Shown one piece after another: positions 18,573 to 26,997 of a stretch of 64,000 nucleotides of DNA (the first letter of the stretch is position 1; every line of letters starts with the position of its first letter). The DNA lies in assembly GCA_021732045.1 (NCBI GenBank), contig JAKFWK010000003.1, positions 367,659 to 431,658 on the forward strand. Direction: 5' to 3'. The position numbers were made by a program, and so were the translations under genes. The notes beneath the pieces were generated by a model. It had not been told where the DNA came from. It searched no databases and saw only the letters and a program-made list of their open reading frames with translations. The DNA is from Sulfurimonas sp. Its GTDB lineage: Bacteria; Campylobacterota; Campylobacteria; Campylobacterales; Sulfurimonadaceae.

Positions 18573-19618
18573 AACCACAATATTTTGTAGCACTTCTTTT
18601 TGCTGTTTCGCTCTACTGGATGTATCTTCTGTATGCTCCATTTATGCTTGGAATCGTGATTGCAGCACTCTTGGCGATATCAACATCAAATATACAAAAC
18701 TTTTTTGAAAAAACATTAAGGTCAAAATTTTTGGCAGCACTTACCTCAAGTTTTTTACTTGCTCTTCTTCTTTTTGCTCCTCTTGGATATTTTTTAGTAA
18801 CACTATCTACAAAATTAAATCAAGCAGACCCAGCTATTTTTTTAAATATAGAGAGAGTGATTCGAGATTTTATAGCAAACCCTCCAGAATATCTACTGTT
18901 TTTAAAGCCCTATATGCTGGAGGAGATAAAGCATATAAATATGGATTCAATTACAGCATATGCGCTCTCTTTGACTGGAAATATTGGCTCATTTAGTATG
19001 GCATACTTGAAAAATTCGTTTCTTGTTATAATTTTTTACTTCTTTGCCCAATATAACGGTGCTTTTGTGGTTGAATTGTTAAAAAGAGTAGTTCAGATGT
19101 CTGTTAAAGAGACAACGCTTTTGGCAAAAGAGTTATCCTCTGTTATGAGTGTTGTTTTTTACTCAATCATAGTAAATGCAATTTTTCAGGGGATACTCTT
19201 TGGATTTGCTATCTCATATATTGGTTATGATGGTCTGCTGTTTGGCATAATGTATGGTTTTGCGTCTCTGATTCCGGTTGTAGGGGGAGCTATTATGTGG
19301 CTACCATTTAGCCTTTTTGAATTTTCAGTGGGAAATAGTTCTAATGCTATCTTTATAGCTCTTTATACGATTGTTGTCATCTCTGTAGTTGCTGATACTT
19401 TTATAAAACCATTGATTATAAAAGAGCTAAATAAGAGACTTCTAAAAGATGACGATGCAAAGATGAATGAACTTGTTATCTTTTTTGCCATTATTGCAGG
19501 ACTCGCGACATTTGGGTTTTGGGGTATGATTCTAGGACCTGCGATAACAGCCTTTTTCTTAACTCTGCTGCAACTTTTTGAGGCAAGAACTAAAGAGTAT
19601 GGATATAGAAAAAATTAA
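18569..19618 (+). CDS. AI-2E (PerM) family transporter
   Basis: The 349-residue inner-membrane protein has about eight hydrophobic helices and the family motifs [13 protein letters not shown] near residue 235 and [15 protein letters not shown] near the C-terminus. Members include the E. coli autoinducer exporter TqsA and several Na+/H+ antiporters, so the substrate is open. It uses a TTG start overlapping the ruvB stop by 4 nt. Confidence 0.85.
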   Translation: MKPQYFVALLFAVSLYWMYLLYAPFMLGIVIAALLAISTSNIQNFFEKTLRSKFLAALTSSFLLALLLFAPLGYFLVTLSTKLNQADPAIFLNIERVIRDFIANPPEYLLFLKPYMLEEIKHINMDSITAYALSLTGNIGSFSMAYLKNSFLVIIFYFFAQYNGAFVVELLKRVVQMSVKETTLLAKELSSVMSVVFYSIIVNAIFQGILFGFAISYIGYDGLLFGIMYGFASLIPVVGGAIMWLPFSLFEFSVGNSSNAIFIALYTIVVISVVADTFIKPLIIKELNKRLLKDDDAKMNELVIFFAIIAGLATFGFWGMILGPAITAFFLTLLQLFEARTKEYGYRKN

Positions 19619-19626
19619 AAATAATT

Positions 19627-20508
19627 TTATTTTTTTCTATAAATTTCTGGATATTCGCCCTTAAACCTACGATGTATCCAAAACCAAAATTTTGGCTCTT
19701 CTTGTATAAGAGAAGATAGCCAATCTGCTTGAAGTTGGGTTGCTTTTAGTATATCTGCTTGCTCGTCTTCTGTTTTTTCCACCTCTATCTCATCAAAAAA
19801 CATTAGAGTATAGTTCTCTTCATCGTCAGTCTTTATGGTTACGGGGATAATTGCAGCATTATATTTTCTGGCTAAGTAAGCAGGTGTTGAGGTTTGACGG
19901 ACTATCTTCCCAAGAAATCTAACCTCTAGGCCCTCTCTTTTGTTTATTCCAGTATCTATCACAATTCCGCAAGCTTCACCTTTTTTGATGAGTTTAATAA
20001 GAGGTTTTACAACATTTGCTTTTTCTAGTGACTTGTTCCCAAATGAAGAGCGAGCATCTAACATCCACTCTTGGTACTCTTTGTTTTTCATCTCTTTAAA
20101 AACAGCAGTGAGAGGATTTACAAAAACTCCGGTTGCAACCGCGCCAAGTTCCCATGCACAGTAGTGAGGTGTAACATATATGATAGAGCGACCATTTAGC
20201 CTGTTAATTGCTTCTATATTCTTAACAGTTATCTTTTTTTCTAGCTCATCCAAGCTCATTTTTTTTATTTCCATGAGATGCAAAAAATTTAAAAGAAGAT
20301 TTTTGAAGCTGTATTTGACAATTTCTTCTTTTGTTTTTTGACTCATCCTCTCGCCAAACACAAAATCTAAATTTATAAATCCTACATTTCTGTATCTTGA
20401 GGATAGCTTGTATGCAATATTTGCTAGTAAAACAAAGAAATTTTTTCTTATTTTTTTTGGAAGAAGCATTAAAAATTTTTCAAGCAGTAAAAATAGTTTG
20501 AATCCCAT
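19627..20508 (-). CDS. Lipid A acyltransferase (LpxL/HtrB family)
   Basis: This family adds secondary acyl chains to the Kdo2-lipid A precursor at the inner membrane. The 293-residue product shows the H-x4-D/E catalytic box as HYCAWE near residue 120, GEACGIVIDTGIN near 178, the F-L-G-K-x-V-R segment near 200, and an FWIHRRFK tail near 280. A hydrophobic N-terminal segment would anchor it. Acyl specificity cannot be told. Confidence 0.9.
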   Translation of the reverse strand: MGFKLFLLLEKFLMLLPKKIRKNFFVLLANIAYKLSSRYRNVGFINLDFVFGERMSQKTKEEIVKYSFKNLLLNFLHLMEIKKMSLDELEKKITVKNIEAINRLNGRSIIYVTPHYCAWELGAVATGVFVNPLTAVFKEMKNKEYQEWMLDARSSFGNKSLEKANVVKPLIKLIKKGEACGIVIDTGINKREGLEVRFLGKIVRQTSTPAYLARKYNAAIIPVTIKTDDEENYTLMFFDEIEVEKTEDEQADILKATQLQADWLSSLIQEEPKFWFWIHRRFKGEYPEIYRKK

Positions 20509-20540
20509 CTATGAATAGCTCCAGTATTTAAAGTCGATGT

Positions 20541-20610
20541 TGTACATCTTTGTAAAAAAAAGAGCATAAAACTCTTTCGGTTCTAGAAAAACTTGTTTTT
20601 CGTAGCTCTA
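20541..20610 (+). repeat. Dispersed repeat, copy 1
   Basis: About 65 bp in the divergent intergenic region above the acyltransferase start resembles 31262-31330. Both run: TTTGTAAAAAA, GAG-rich segment, TAAAAC, TCTAGAAAA or TCTCGAAAA, then GTTTTTCGTAGCT and TAG. The GAAAAAC/GTTTTTC arms can form a hairpin. No coding potential is seen. Family unknown. Confidence 0.55.
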
Positions 20611-20675
20611 GCTTGTGGCATTAGTTAAAAAAGAGATTATATCAAAGTATGTCGTTTTTATTATTTTGCCTTTGG

Positions 20676-20719
20676 TATAATGGCGCCAATATTCAAAAAA
20701 AGCCCAATATAGGCTTTTT
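20676..20719 (+). promoter_or_regulatory. TATAAT promoter element followed by a hairpin in the leader
   Basis: TATAAT at 20676-20681 is followed by AAAAAGCC/GGCTTTTT (20697-20719, 7-nt loop). A transcript starting about 7 nt after the -10 box would begin with this hairpin, about 70 nt before the next start codon. It could be a terminator for upstream transcription, an attenuator or a 5' stabilising stem. Confidence 0.5.
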
Positions 20720-20791
20720 GATGCCTATATAGTTTTCATAGCAAAAGATACCTATTGCTTTTGTATCTTAAAAAACAAGGAAAGAGACACA

Positions 20792-21694
20792 ATGGTTCCA
20801 TCAGACATACAAGATTTTTCCAAAAATCGCACGAAAGCAAGAGCCTATTTTTGTTATCTGTTTTCTAAAAATATACCAAACAAATTACCGACAATCACAG
20901 AAGATATGATTATTCCTCATCTTTTAACAATAAAAGGTGATTTAGAAAAATGTGATGGTGTATATCTTTTGGACTATAAAGGAGTTCAACTCTCTCCTAC
21001 ATTTGTCTCAAATAAGCAAATTGATGCAGATATTGGAAAGATTCGCGCTGACTGTGCCTACTATTATCGCGCAGTCAAAGAGGGAAGATGTACTATAACT
21101 GACCCATACCCGTCTCTTATAACTGGAGAGTTATGTGTTACTGCATCCCAACCAATATATTGTGAAAATGGAGATCTTAAATATATCGCATGTCTAGATA
21201 TGCCGTTTGACGAGGTTTTGAAAATTTCTCATCAAAATAGTTTTGATACATTTTTCTCAAATCTTTTTAAATACGCTTATGCTATTTTTGCTTTTGCACT
21301 TATGGCTGTTGCACTACTTTTATTTTTAAATGGAGTGCAGAGCTTTTTTATTCAAGAAATTACTATTTCTCATTTTGAGGCTAAGAATGTATTTGAAGCT
21401 ACGATTTTACTAACGCTCTCTTTAGCTATTTTTGATCTTGCAAAAACGCTTATTGAAGAGGAGATTATGGGACGAGAGAGAGAGCATAATGTTTCGGGAC
21501 CACATAAGACTATGGTTAGGTTCTTGGGTTCTATCATTATAGCTCTCTCTATTGAGGCACTTATGCTGGTCTTTAAGTTCGCCCTAACAGATCCTGAAAA
21601 ACTTGTGTATGCCATGTATATAATTGCTGGAGTTTCAACGCTTCTTGTGGGTCTTGCAGTATATATAAAATTTACAAAAACAAAGATTCAGTAG
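20792..21694 (+). CDS. Membrane protein with N-terminal PDC/Cache-like sensor domain
   Basis: In the 300-residue product the first 150 residues have the pattern of a PDC sensor (GVYLLDYKGVQLSPTF, then TDPYPSLITGELCVTASQPIY, then YIACLDMPFDEVL). After these come about four hydrophobic helices in the C-terminal half (FKYAYAIFAFALMAVALLLFL and later segments). There is no kinase, GGDEF or methyl-accepting domain, so any output must pass through the membrane part or a partner. Its stop overlaps the hisH start by one base, so it leads the his-che-ftsH transcript. Confidence 0.65.
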   Translation: MVPSDIQDFSKNRTKARAYFCYLFSKNIPNKLPTITEDMIIPHLLTIKGDLEKCDGVYLLDYKGVQLSPTFVSNKQIDADIGKIRADCAYYYRAVKEGRCTITDPYPSLITGELCVTASQPIYCENGDLKYIACLDMPFDEVLKISHQNSFDTFFSNLFKYAYAIFAFALMAVALLLFLNGVQSFFIQEITISHFEAKNVFEATILLTLSLAIFDLAKTLIEEEIMGREREHNVSGPHKTMVRFLGSIIIALSIEALMLVFKFALTDPEKLVYAMYIIAGVSTLLVGLAVYIKFTKTKIQ

Positions 21695-22305
21695 TGATAG
21701 CTATAGTTGACTATAATATGGGAAATTTAGCAAGTGTGCAAAACGCATTTGCTAAATTAGGTAAAAAAACAGTCATTGAGAGTGACCCAGAAAAATTTAA
21801 AAATTATGACAAGCTACTTCTTCCAGGTGTTGGAGCTTTTGGTGATGCAATGACACACCTAAGAGAACGAGATATGGTTGAATCTATAAGGGAATATGCA
21901 AAAAGTGGAAAATATATGCTTGGTATCTGTCTTGGCATGCAACTTCTTTTTGATAGCAGTGAAGAGTTCGGTTTCAGTGAAGGCTTAGGCCTCATAAAAG
22001 GTAGCGTCACGCATTTTGATATAACAAAATTTAGCACTCCACTTAAAGTACCTCATATGGGTTGGAACAGACTCTTCTCCGAAGAGCATCCACTTTTTAA
22101 TGGATTAGATAAGGAGCATTATCTCTATTTTGTGCATAGTTATCATGTGAACTGTCTGAACGAAGCAGACATAATAGGTCGCACTAGGTATGGATATGAG
22201 TTTACATCGGCTGTTGCATCTGATAACATTCTTGGTCTTCAACCACATCCAGAAAAGAGTCATAAAAATGGGCTTAAGATATTAGAAAATTTTACTAATT
22301 TATAA
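21694..22305 (+). CDS. hisH: Imidazole glycerol phosphate synthase, glutamine amidotransferase subunit
   Basis: HisH releases ammonia from glutamine for HisF in histidine synthesis. The 203-residue class I amidotransferase shows [11 protein letters not shown] at the start, the nucleophile Cys in [11 protein letters not shown] near residue 80, and the His/Glu pair in [11 protein letters not shown] near 184. A GTG start overlaps the upstream stop. hisA follows after 8 nt. Confidence 0.97.
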   Translation: MIAIVDYNMGNLASVQNAFAKLGKKTVIESDPEKFKNYDKLLLPGVGAFGDAMTHLRERDMVESIREYAKSGKYMLGICLGMQLLFDSSEEFGFSEGLGLIKGSVTHFDITKFSTPLKVPHMGWNRLFSEEHPLFNGLDKEHYLYFVHSYHVNCLNEADIIGRTRYGYEFTSAVASDNILGLQPHPEKSHKNGLKILENFTNL

Positions 22306-22313
22306 GGAATACA

Positions 22314-23030
22314 ATGACACTCTATCCAGCAATTGACTTAAAAGACGGAAAAGCAGTAAGACTTACAAAAGGCCTGATGGAGAGTGCAAAAATCTACTCT
22401 GATGAACCATGGGAGCTTGTTAAAAAATTTGAGGAGATGGGTGCTGAGTGGGTGCATCTTGTTGATTTAAATGGTGCTTTTGCAGGCGAGCCTAAAAACT
22501 TAGAGCAGATAGTAAAAATACGACAAAACTGCAGTGTAAAACTAGAGCTGGGCGGCGGCATAAGAGATGAAGCTACGATTAAAAAAATGTTTGAAATCGG
22601 TATAGACAGGGTAATACTTGGCTCTATTGCGGTTAAAAATCCACAATTTATTAAGGATATGGCATCAAAATATAGAGTTGCCGTAGGCATTGATGCGATA
22701 GATGGTTTTGTCGCAGTTGAGGGGTGGGGAGAAGTTAGTAGTATGAGGGCTACCGATTTAGCAAGAGAGTTTGCAAATGCTGGAGTTGATGCAATAATAT
22801 GTACAGATGTTGGTAAAGATGGAACTCTTAGTGGAGTAAATGTAGAGTTTACGCTTGATATTGCTCGTGCTAGTGGTGTGAGTACAATTGCTAGTGGCGG
22901 AGTAAAAGATGAAAACGATATAGAAGCTTTGATTATGACAGGTGAAGTAGATGGAGTGATAATTGGAAAAGCATACTATGAAGGCACTATTGATTTACCT
23001 AAAATGTTCAAGTTGTTAGGCAAACCTTAA
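22314..23030 (+). CDS. hisA: ProFAR isomerase (histidine biosynthesis)
   Basis: HisA catalyses the Amadori isomerisation of ProFAR to PRFAR. The 238-residue TIM barrel shows the catalytic Asp in [14 protein letters not shown] near residue 8, the phosphate loop LELGGGIRD near 77, the second catalytic Asp in [12 protein letters not shown] near 165, and the second half-barrel loop [10 protein letters not shown] near 198. It follows hisH directly. Confidence 0.97.
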   Translation: MTLYPAIDLKDGKAVRLTKGLMESAKIYSDEPWELVKKFEEMGAEWVHLVDLNGAFAGEPKNLEQIVKIRQNCSVKLELGGGIRDEATIKKMFEIGIDRVILGSIAVKNPQFIKDMASKYRVAVGIDAIDGFVAVEGWGEVSSMRATDLAREFANAGVDAIICTDVGKDGTLSGVNVEFTLDIARASGVSTIASGGVKDENDIEALIMTGEVDGVIIGKAYYEGTIDLPKMFKLLGKP

Positions 23031-23100
23031 TCGTAAAGTAAATAATATTTTGCTATTATTATCCACTTAATTTTAAATATATTATAGAAAAGGATTTCAT

Positions 23101-23475
23101 TTGAAATTACTTGTTGTTGATGATAGCTCTACAATGCGTCGTATAATAAAAAATACTCTTCAAAGACTTGGACATCAAGATGTTTTGGAGGGTGGTGATG
23201 GAGTAGAAGGTTGGAGCGTTTTAAATGCTAATCCTGACATAGATATGTTGATTACTGACTGGAATATGCCAGAGATGAACGGCCTTGAACTTATAAAAAA
23301 AGTTCGTGCAGATTCTCGCTTTACAGATCTTCCAATAATTATGGTCACAACTGAGGGTGGAAAAGCTGAAGTTATTACTGCTCTAAAAGCAGGAGTAAAT
23401 AACTGTATAGTTAAGCCATTTACTCCGCAGGTTTTAAAAGAAAAACTTGCAGCCGTTCTTGGAATTAGTGAGTAA
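23101..23475 (+). CDS. cheY: Chemotaxis response regulator CheY
   Basis: CheY-P binds the flagellar switch. The 124-residue single receiver domain has the acidic pocket VDDSS near residue 7, the phospho-acceptor Asp in LITDWNMPEMNG near 55, the Thr in MVTTEGG near 85 and Lys in CIVKPF near 107. The start is TTG with AGGA upstream. Order cheY-prmA-ftsH-psd matches the Campylobacter jejuni block. It overlaps prmA by one base. Confidence 0.95.
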   Translation: MKLLVVDDSSTMRRIIKNTLQRLGHQDVLEGGDGVEGWSVLNANPDIDMLITDWNMPEMNGLELIKKVRADSRFTDLPIIMVTTEGGKAEVITALKAGVNNCIVKPFTPQVLKEKLAAVLGISE

Positions 23476-24305
23476 TGCAAGAGTATTATTTCGAATTAGT
23501 TGTTAAAGTATCCTCTCATCATTCACTCTTCTCAGACTTTTTAATAGACACCTTGCCAATTGGTTTTGAAGAGAACGATGATGGTTTCATAATAAGAAGT
23601 GATGAAAATTTAGAGACAATTATTTGGGGTTTAGAGCAGTTTACCGAGGCATTACAAAAAGCGCTTAGTCAAAATATAGAGCTTGAGTGCGTTCAGACTA
23701 AACTAAAAAGTAGCGACTGGGTGGATGAGTATCAAAAGAGTATTCAGCCGATCCAAATCGATAAATTCTATATACATCCGACTTGGGATAAGCCGAGTGC
23801 AGACTTTATAAATATAATAATAGACCCAGCACTCGCTTTTGGGACAGGACATCATCCAACAACTGCGTCATGCCTAAGAGCAATATCAAAATATGTAAAA
23901 GATGGTGATAGAGTTTTAGATGTTGGCTGTGGAAGCGGAATACTAGGTGTTGGAGCTATGAAGCTTGGGGCAATTGTTGATGCTTGTGATACCGACATAG
24001 TCTCTGTCTCAAATAGTGAACAAAATGCAAAAATCAATGAAGTGAAATTTGAAAATATCTGGGAAGGCTCATGTAGCTTGGCAAAAAATAGTTATGATAT
24101 TGTTGTTGCAAATATTGTGGCGGATGTATTAACATTTATAGCAAATGATCTAAAAAGTGTTTTAAAACAAGATGGAATACTAATACTCTCTGGAATTTTG
24201 GACAAGTATGAGGCAAAAGTTTTAAAATTTTATCAAGGTTTTAAGATTCAAGAAAAAATAGCTCAAGACGAATGGGTTACATTAATATTAAAGCAGGATA
24301 AATAG
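23475..24305 (+). CDS. prmA: Ribosomal protein L11 methyltransferase
   Basis: PrmA trimethylates ribosomal protein L11. The 276-residue product has an N-terminal substrate-binding domain and a C-terminal SAM domain with DPALAFGTGHHPTT near residue 117, motif I VLDVGCGSGILGVGA near 147 and post-motif NIVADVL near 213. ATG overlaps the cheY stop (TAATG), and ftsH starts 5 nt later. Confidence 0.95.
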   Translation: MQEYYFELVVKVSSHHSLFSDFLIDTLPIGFEENDDGFIIRSDENLETIIWGLEQFTEALQKALSQNIELECVQTKLKSSDWVDEYQKSIQPIQIDKFYIHPTWDKPSADFINIIIDPALAFGTGHHPTTASCLRAISKYVKDGDRVLDVGCGSGILGVGAMKLGAIVDACDTDIVSVSNSEQNAKINEVKFENIWEGSCSLAKNSYDIVVANIVADVLTFIANDLKSVLKQDGILILSGILDKYEAKVLKFYQGFKIQEKIAQDEWVTLILKQDK

Positions 24306-24310
24306 AGATT

Positions 24311-26278
24311 ATGGACAATCAAAACAATGATAATAAAGATAACAATAATAATTTTTTTAATAAAAATCCACTAATTACATTTGCAATATTTTCAATAGTT
24401 GTTATTCTTCTTTTCAAATTAGTTGTTGGTGGAGATACGACGAATGAAGAGAGTGGGGCTACTGGCTTAAGCGCAAAAGCCAAGAAAGTAGACTACTCTG
24501 AGTTCAAATCTCTTGTGGCTTCTAAGAGCCTAAAAAAAGTAGAAATTGGGCAGAGTTACATCAAAGCATTCTCGACTGATGGCGCAGTTTTGTATACAAC
24601 AAGAATAGTGCCAGGTGATACTAAGCTTGTAGAAGAGCTAGATAGACAAGGAGTAAGTTATACTGGGTTTAGCGAGAGCAACTGGTTTACAGAGATGTTT
24701 GGTTGGTTGTTTCCGTTTTTGCTAATTATCGGAATTTGGATGTTTTTTGCTGGCCGTATGCAAAAAAGCATGGGTGGCGGTATTTTAGGAATGGGTAATT
24801 CCAAAAAAATGATTAACTCAGAAAAACCAAAAACTAAGTTTGATGATGTTGCCGGCGTAGAAGAGGCAAAAGAGGAAGTTCAAGAGATAGTTGACTTCCT
24901 TAAATTCCCTGCTCGTTATGTGGAGATCGGTGCAAAAATTCCAAAAGGTGTTCTTTTGGTAGGTTCTCCTGGAACTGGTAAGACGCTTTTAGCTAAAGCT
25001 GTCGCTGGCGAAGCAAATGTCCCATTTTTCTCGGTTACTGGTTCTAGCTTTATCGAAATGTTTGTTGGTGTTGGAGCGGCGAGAGTTCGCGACTTATTTG
25101 AGCAGGCAAAAAAAGATGCTCCTAGTATAATCTTTATAGATGAGATTGATGCAATTGGTAAAAGTCGTGCTGCTGGTGGGATCATGGGCGGAAATGATGA
25201 GAGAGAGCAAACACTAAATCAACTTTTGGCGGAGATGGATGGTTTTGGAACCGACACCCCTATCATAATTTTAGCAGCTACAAACAGACCTGAAATTCTA
25301 GATCAAGCTCTTCTTAGACCTGGTCGTTTTGATAGACAAGTTTTGGTTGATAAGCCTGACTTTGAAGGAAGAGTAAAAATACTTAAGGTTCATGTTAAGG
25401 GCGTTAAGATGGATGATGATGTTGAGCTTGAAGAAGTTGCGAGATTAACGGCAGGTTTAGCTGGTGCTGATTTGGCAAATATTGTAAACGAAGCGGCACT
25501 TTTGGCTGGTAGAAAAAGTCAAAAAAGCGTTAAACAGCAAGATCTGTACGAATCTGTCGAGAGGGCAATCGCAGGACTTTCTAAAAAAACTCGCAGAATC
25601 AATCCAAAAGAGAAAAAAATAGTAGCATACCATGAGAGCGGACACGCACTTTTGGCGGAGACTACAGATGGAGCCAAGAAAGTTTCAAAAGTATCTATTG
25701 TTCCACGAGGACTTGCTGCTCTTGGATATACTCTAAATACTCCAGAAGAGAACAAATACATGATGCAACAACATGAGTTGTGGGCAGAAGTTGATGTTCT
25801 TCTCGGTGGTCGTGCGGCAGAACAAGTGTTCATTGGTGAAATCTCAACGGGTGCTGGAAATGATCTTGAGAGAGCAACTAGCATCATAAAATCGATGGTG
25901 CAAACTTATGGTATGAGTGATGTTGCTGGGCTTATGGTGCTAGAGAAGAGCCGACAGTCATTCTTGGGCGGTGGCGGTCAAGCAACAAGAGAGTTCAGTG
26001 AAAAAATGGCTGAAAATATGGATGAGTTCATTAAAACTTCACTTGACAAGAGATATGTTGCTGTTGTTGAGAGACTTGAGATTTATAGGGATGCAGTCGA
26101 AGAGATAGTTAAACTTCTTTATATAAAAGAGAATATTACAGGGGTCGAAGTTAGAGATATAATTATTAACTTTGAAAAAAGCAGTGGACTTGAATCAAAA
26201 GTAAAAAAAGTTACTGACGATATAGAAGAAGAACTTCGCGAAGATGCAGAGATGTCACATCTCTCAGATAAAAAATAA
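24311..26278 (+). CDS. ftsH: ATP-dependent membrane zinc metalloprotease FtsH
   Basis: FtsH degrades membrane and short-lived cytosolic proteins at the inner membrane. The 655-residue product has an Asn-rich start, two membrane helices (about 23-42 and 133-152), an AAA+ domain with Walker A GSPGTGKT near 218 and Walker [13 protein letters not shown] near 275, second region of homology around [18 protein letters not shown], and the zinc site HESGH near 444. Length and order are normal. Confidence 0.98.
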   Translation: MDNQNNDNKDNNNNFFNKNPLITFAIFSIVVILLFKLVVGGDTTNEESGATGLSAKAKKVDYSEFKSLVASKSLKKVEIGQSYIKAFSTDGAVLYTTRIVPGDTKLVEELDRQGVSYTGFSESNWFTEMFGWLFPFLLIIGIWMFFAGRMQKSMGGGILGMGNSKKMINSEKPKTKFDDVAGVEEAKEEVQEIVDFLKFPARYVEIGAKIPKGVLLVGSPGTGKTLLAKAVAGEANVPFFSVTGSSFIEMFVGVGAARVRDLFEQAKKDAPSIIFIDEIDAIGKSRAAGGIMGGNDEREQTLNQLLAEMDGFGTDTPIIILAATNRPEILDQALLRPGRFDRQVLVDKPDFEGRVKILKVHVKGVKMDDDVELEEVARLTAGLAGADLANIVNEAALLAGRKSQKSVKQQDLYESVERAIAGLSKKTRRINPKEKKIVAYHESGHALLAETTDGAKKVSKVSIVPRGLAALGYTLNTPEENKYMMQQHELWAEVDVLLGGRAAEQVFIGEISTGAGNDLERATSIIKSMVQTYGMSDVAGLMVLEKSRQSFLGGGGQATREFSEKMAENMDEFIKTSLDKRYVAVVERLEIYRDAVEEIVKLLYIKENITGVEVRDIIINFEKSSGLESKVKKVTDDIEEELREDAEMSHLSDKK

Positions 26279-26301
26279 AAGATATTAAAGAGATACAAGA
26301 T

Positions 26302-26988
26302 ATGAATAAAAATCTACTCCCAATTGCTAAAGAGGGTTGGAACTATATAGCTGGTGCTGTTTTATTGTTCTTTGTTTTTAAGCTATTTGACTTCACATAT
26401 CTTAGCTTTATTCTGTTTATTGTAGTTGTGTTTTTTGTTTATATTTTTAGAAATCCAGAGAGAGAACAACTGCTCTATCAAGAAGATAGCGTTGCATCTC
26501 CGGTTGATGGTTTGGTTGTCTCAATCGATGAGCTGCTTGATGATAAGTATATGTACAAAGTTGAAATAGACGGCTCTTATAGAAAAGTCTCTCTGCTGAG
26601 AGTCCCATTTATGGCATTATTAAAATCTGTTAAAGTAAGTCATGGCGCAAGATTATCCTCAAAAAATGAGCTGCATAAGAGTTTAAATGAGAGTGTTGAG
26701 TTGGTTTTTGTTGACAGAAAAGAGAATAGTCTTAAAGTTCTACATAGACTAAAAGAGAGTTTTGTCGACATAGAGATAAAAAATGTAGAGTCTCAAACAC
26801 TACTTCAAGGCTCAAGATATGGGTTTATGTTAAATGGAACAACCACACTTTATCTGCCTAGAAACTTTAGATTAAACATAAATATAGGTGATGAGCTAAT
26901 AGCTTCAAACTCTCTTATAGGCTTCTTCACCTCAGAGCCAACGCTAAAAGAGGTGCCTTTACTTAGTGCCCCAGAAGAAGCTTTATAG
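26302..26988 (+). CDS. psd: Phosphatidylserine decarboxylase-related protein lacking the usual self-cleavage serine
   Basis: The 228-residue product has two N-terminal membrane segments, then FRNPER, VASPVDGLVV and RVPFMALLKSVKVSHG, matching the short archaeal-type phosphatidylserine decarboxylases. At the point where these have a Gly-Ser that is cleaved to form the pyruvoyl group (FGS followed by LYLP), this protein reads MLNGTTTLYLP, with Thr in place of Ser. It may be a divergent enzyme or an inactive relative. It follows ftsH as in Campylobacter jejuni, but the pssA gene expected next is absent here. Confidence 0.8.
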   Translation: MNKNLLPIAKEGWNYIAGAVLLFFVFKLFDFTYLSFILFIVVVFFVYIFRNPEREQLLYQEDSVASPVDGLVVSIDELLDDKYMYKVEIDGSYRKVSLLRVPFMALLKSVKVSHGARLSSKNELHKSLNESVELVFVDRKENSLKVLHRLKESFVDIEIKNVESQTLLQGSRYGFMLNGTTTLYLPRNFRLNINIGDELIASNSLIGFFTSEPTLKEVPLLSAPEEAL

Positions 26989-26997
26989 CTGTAATTT

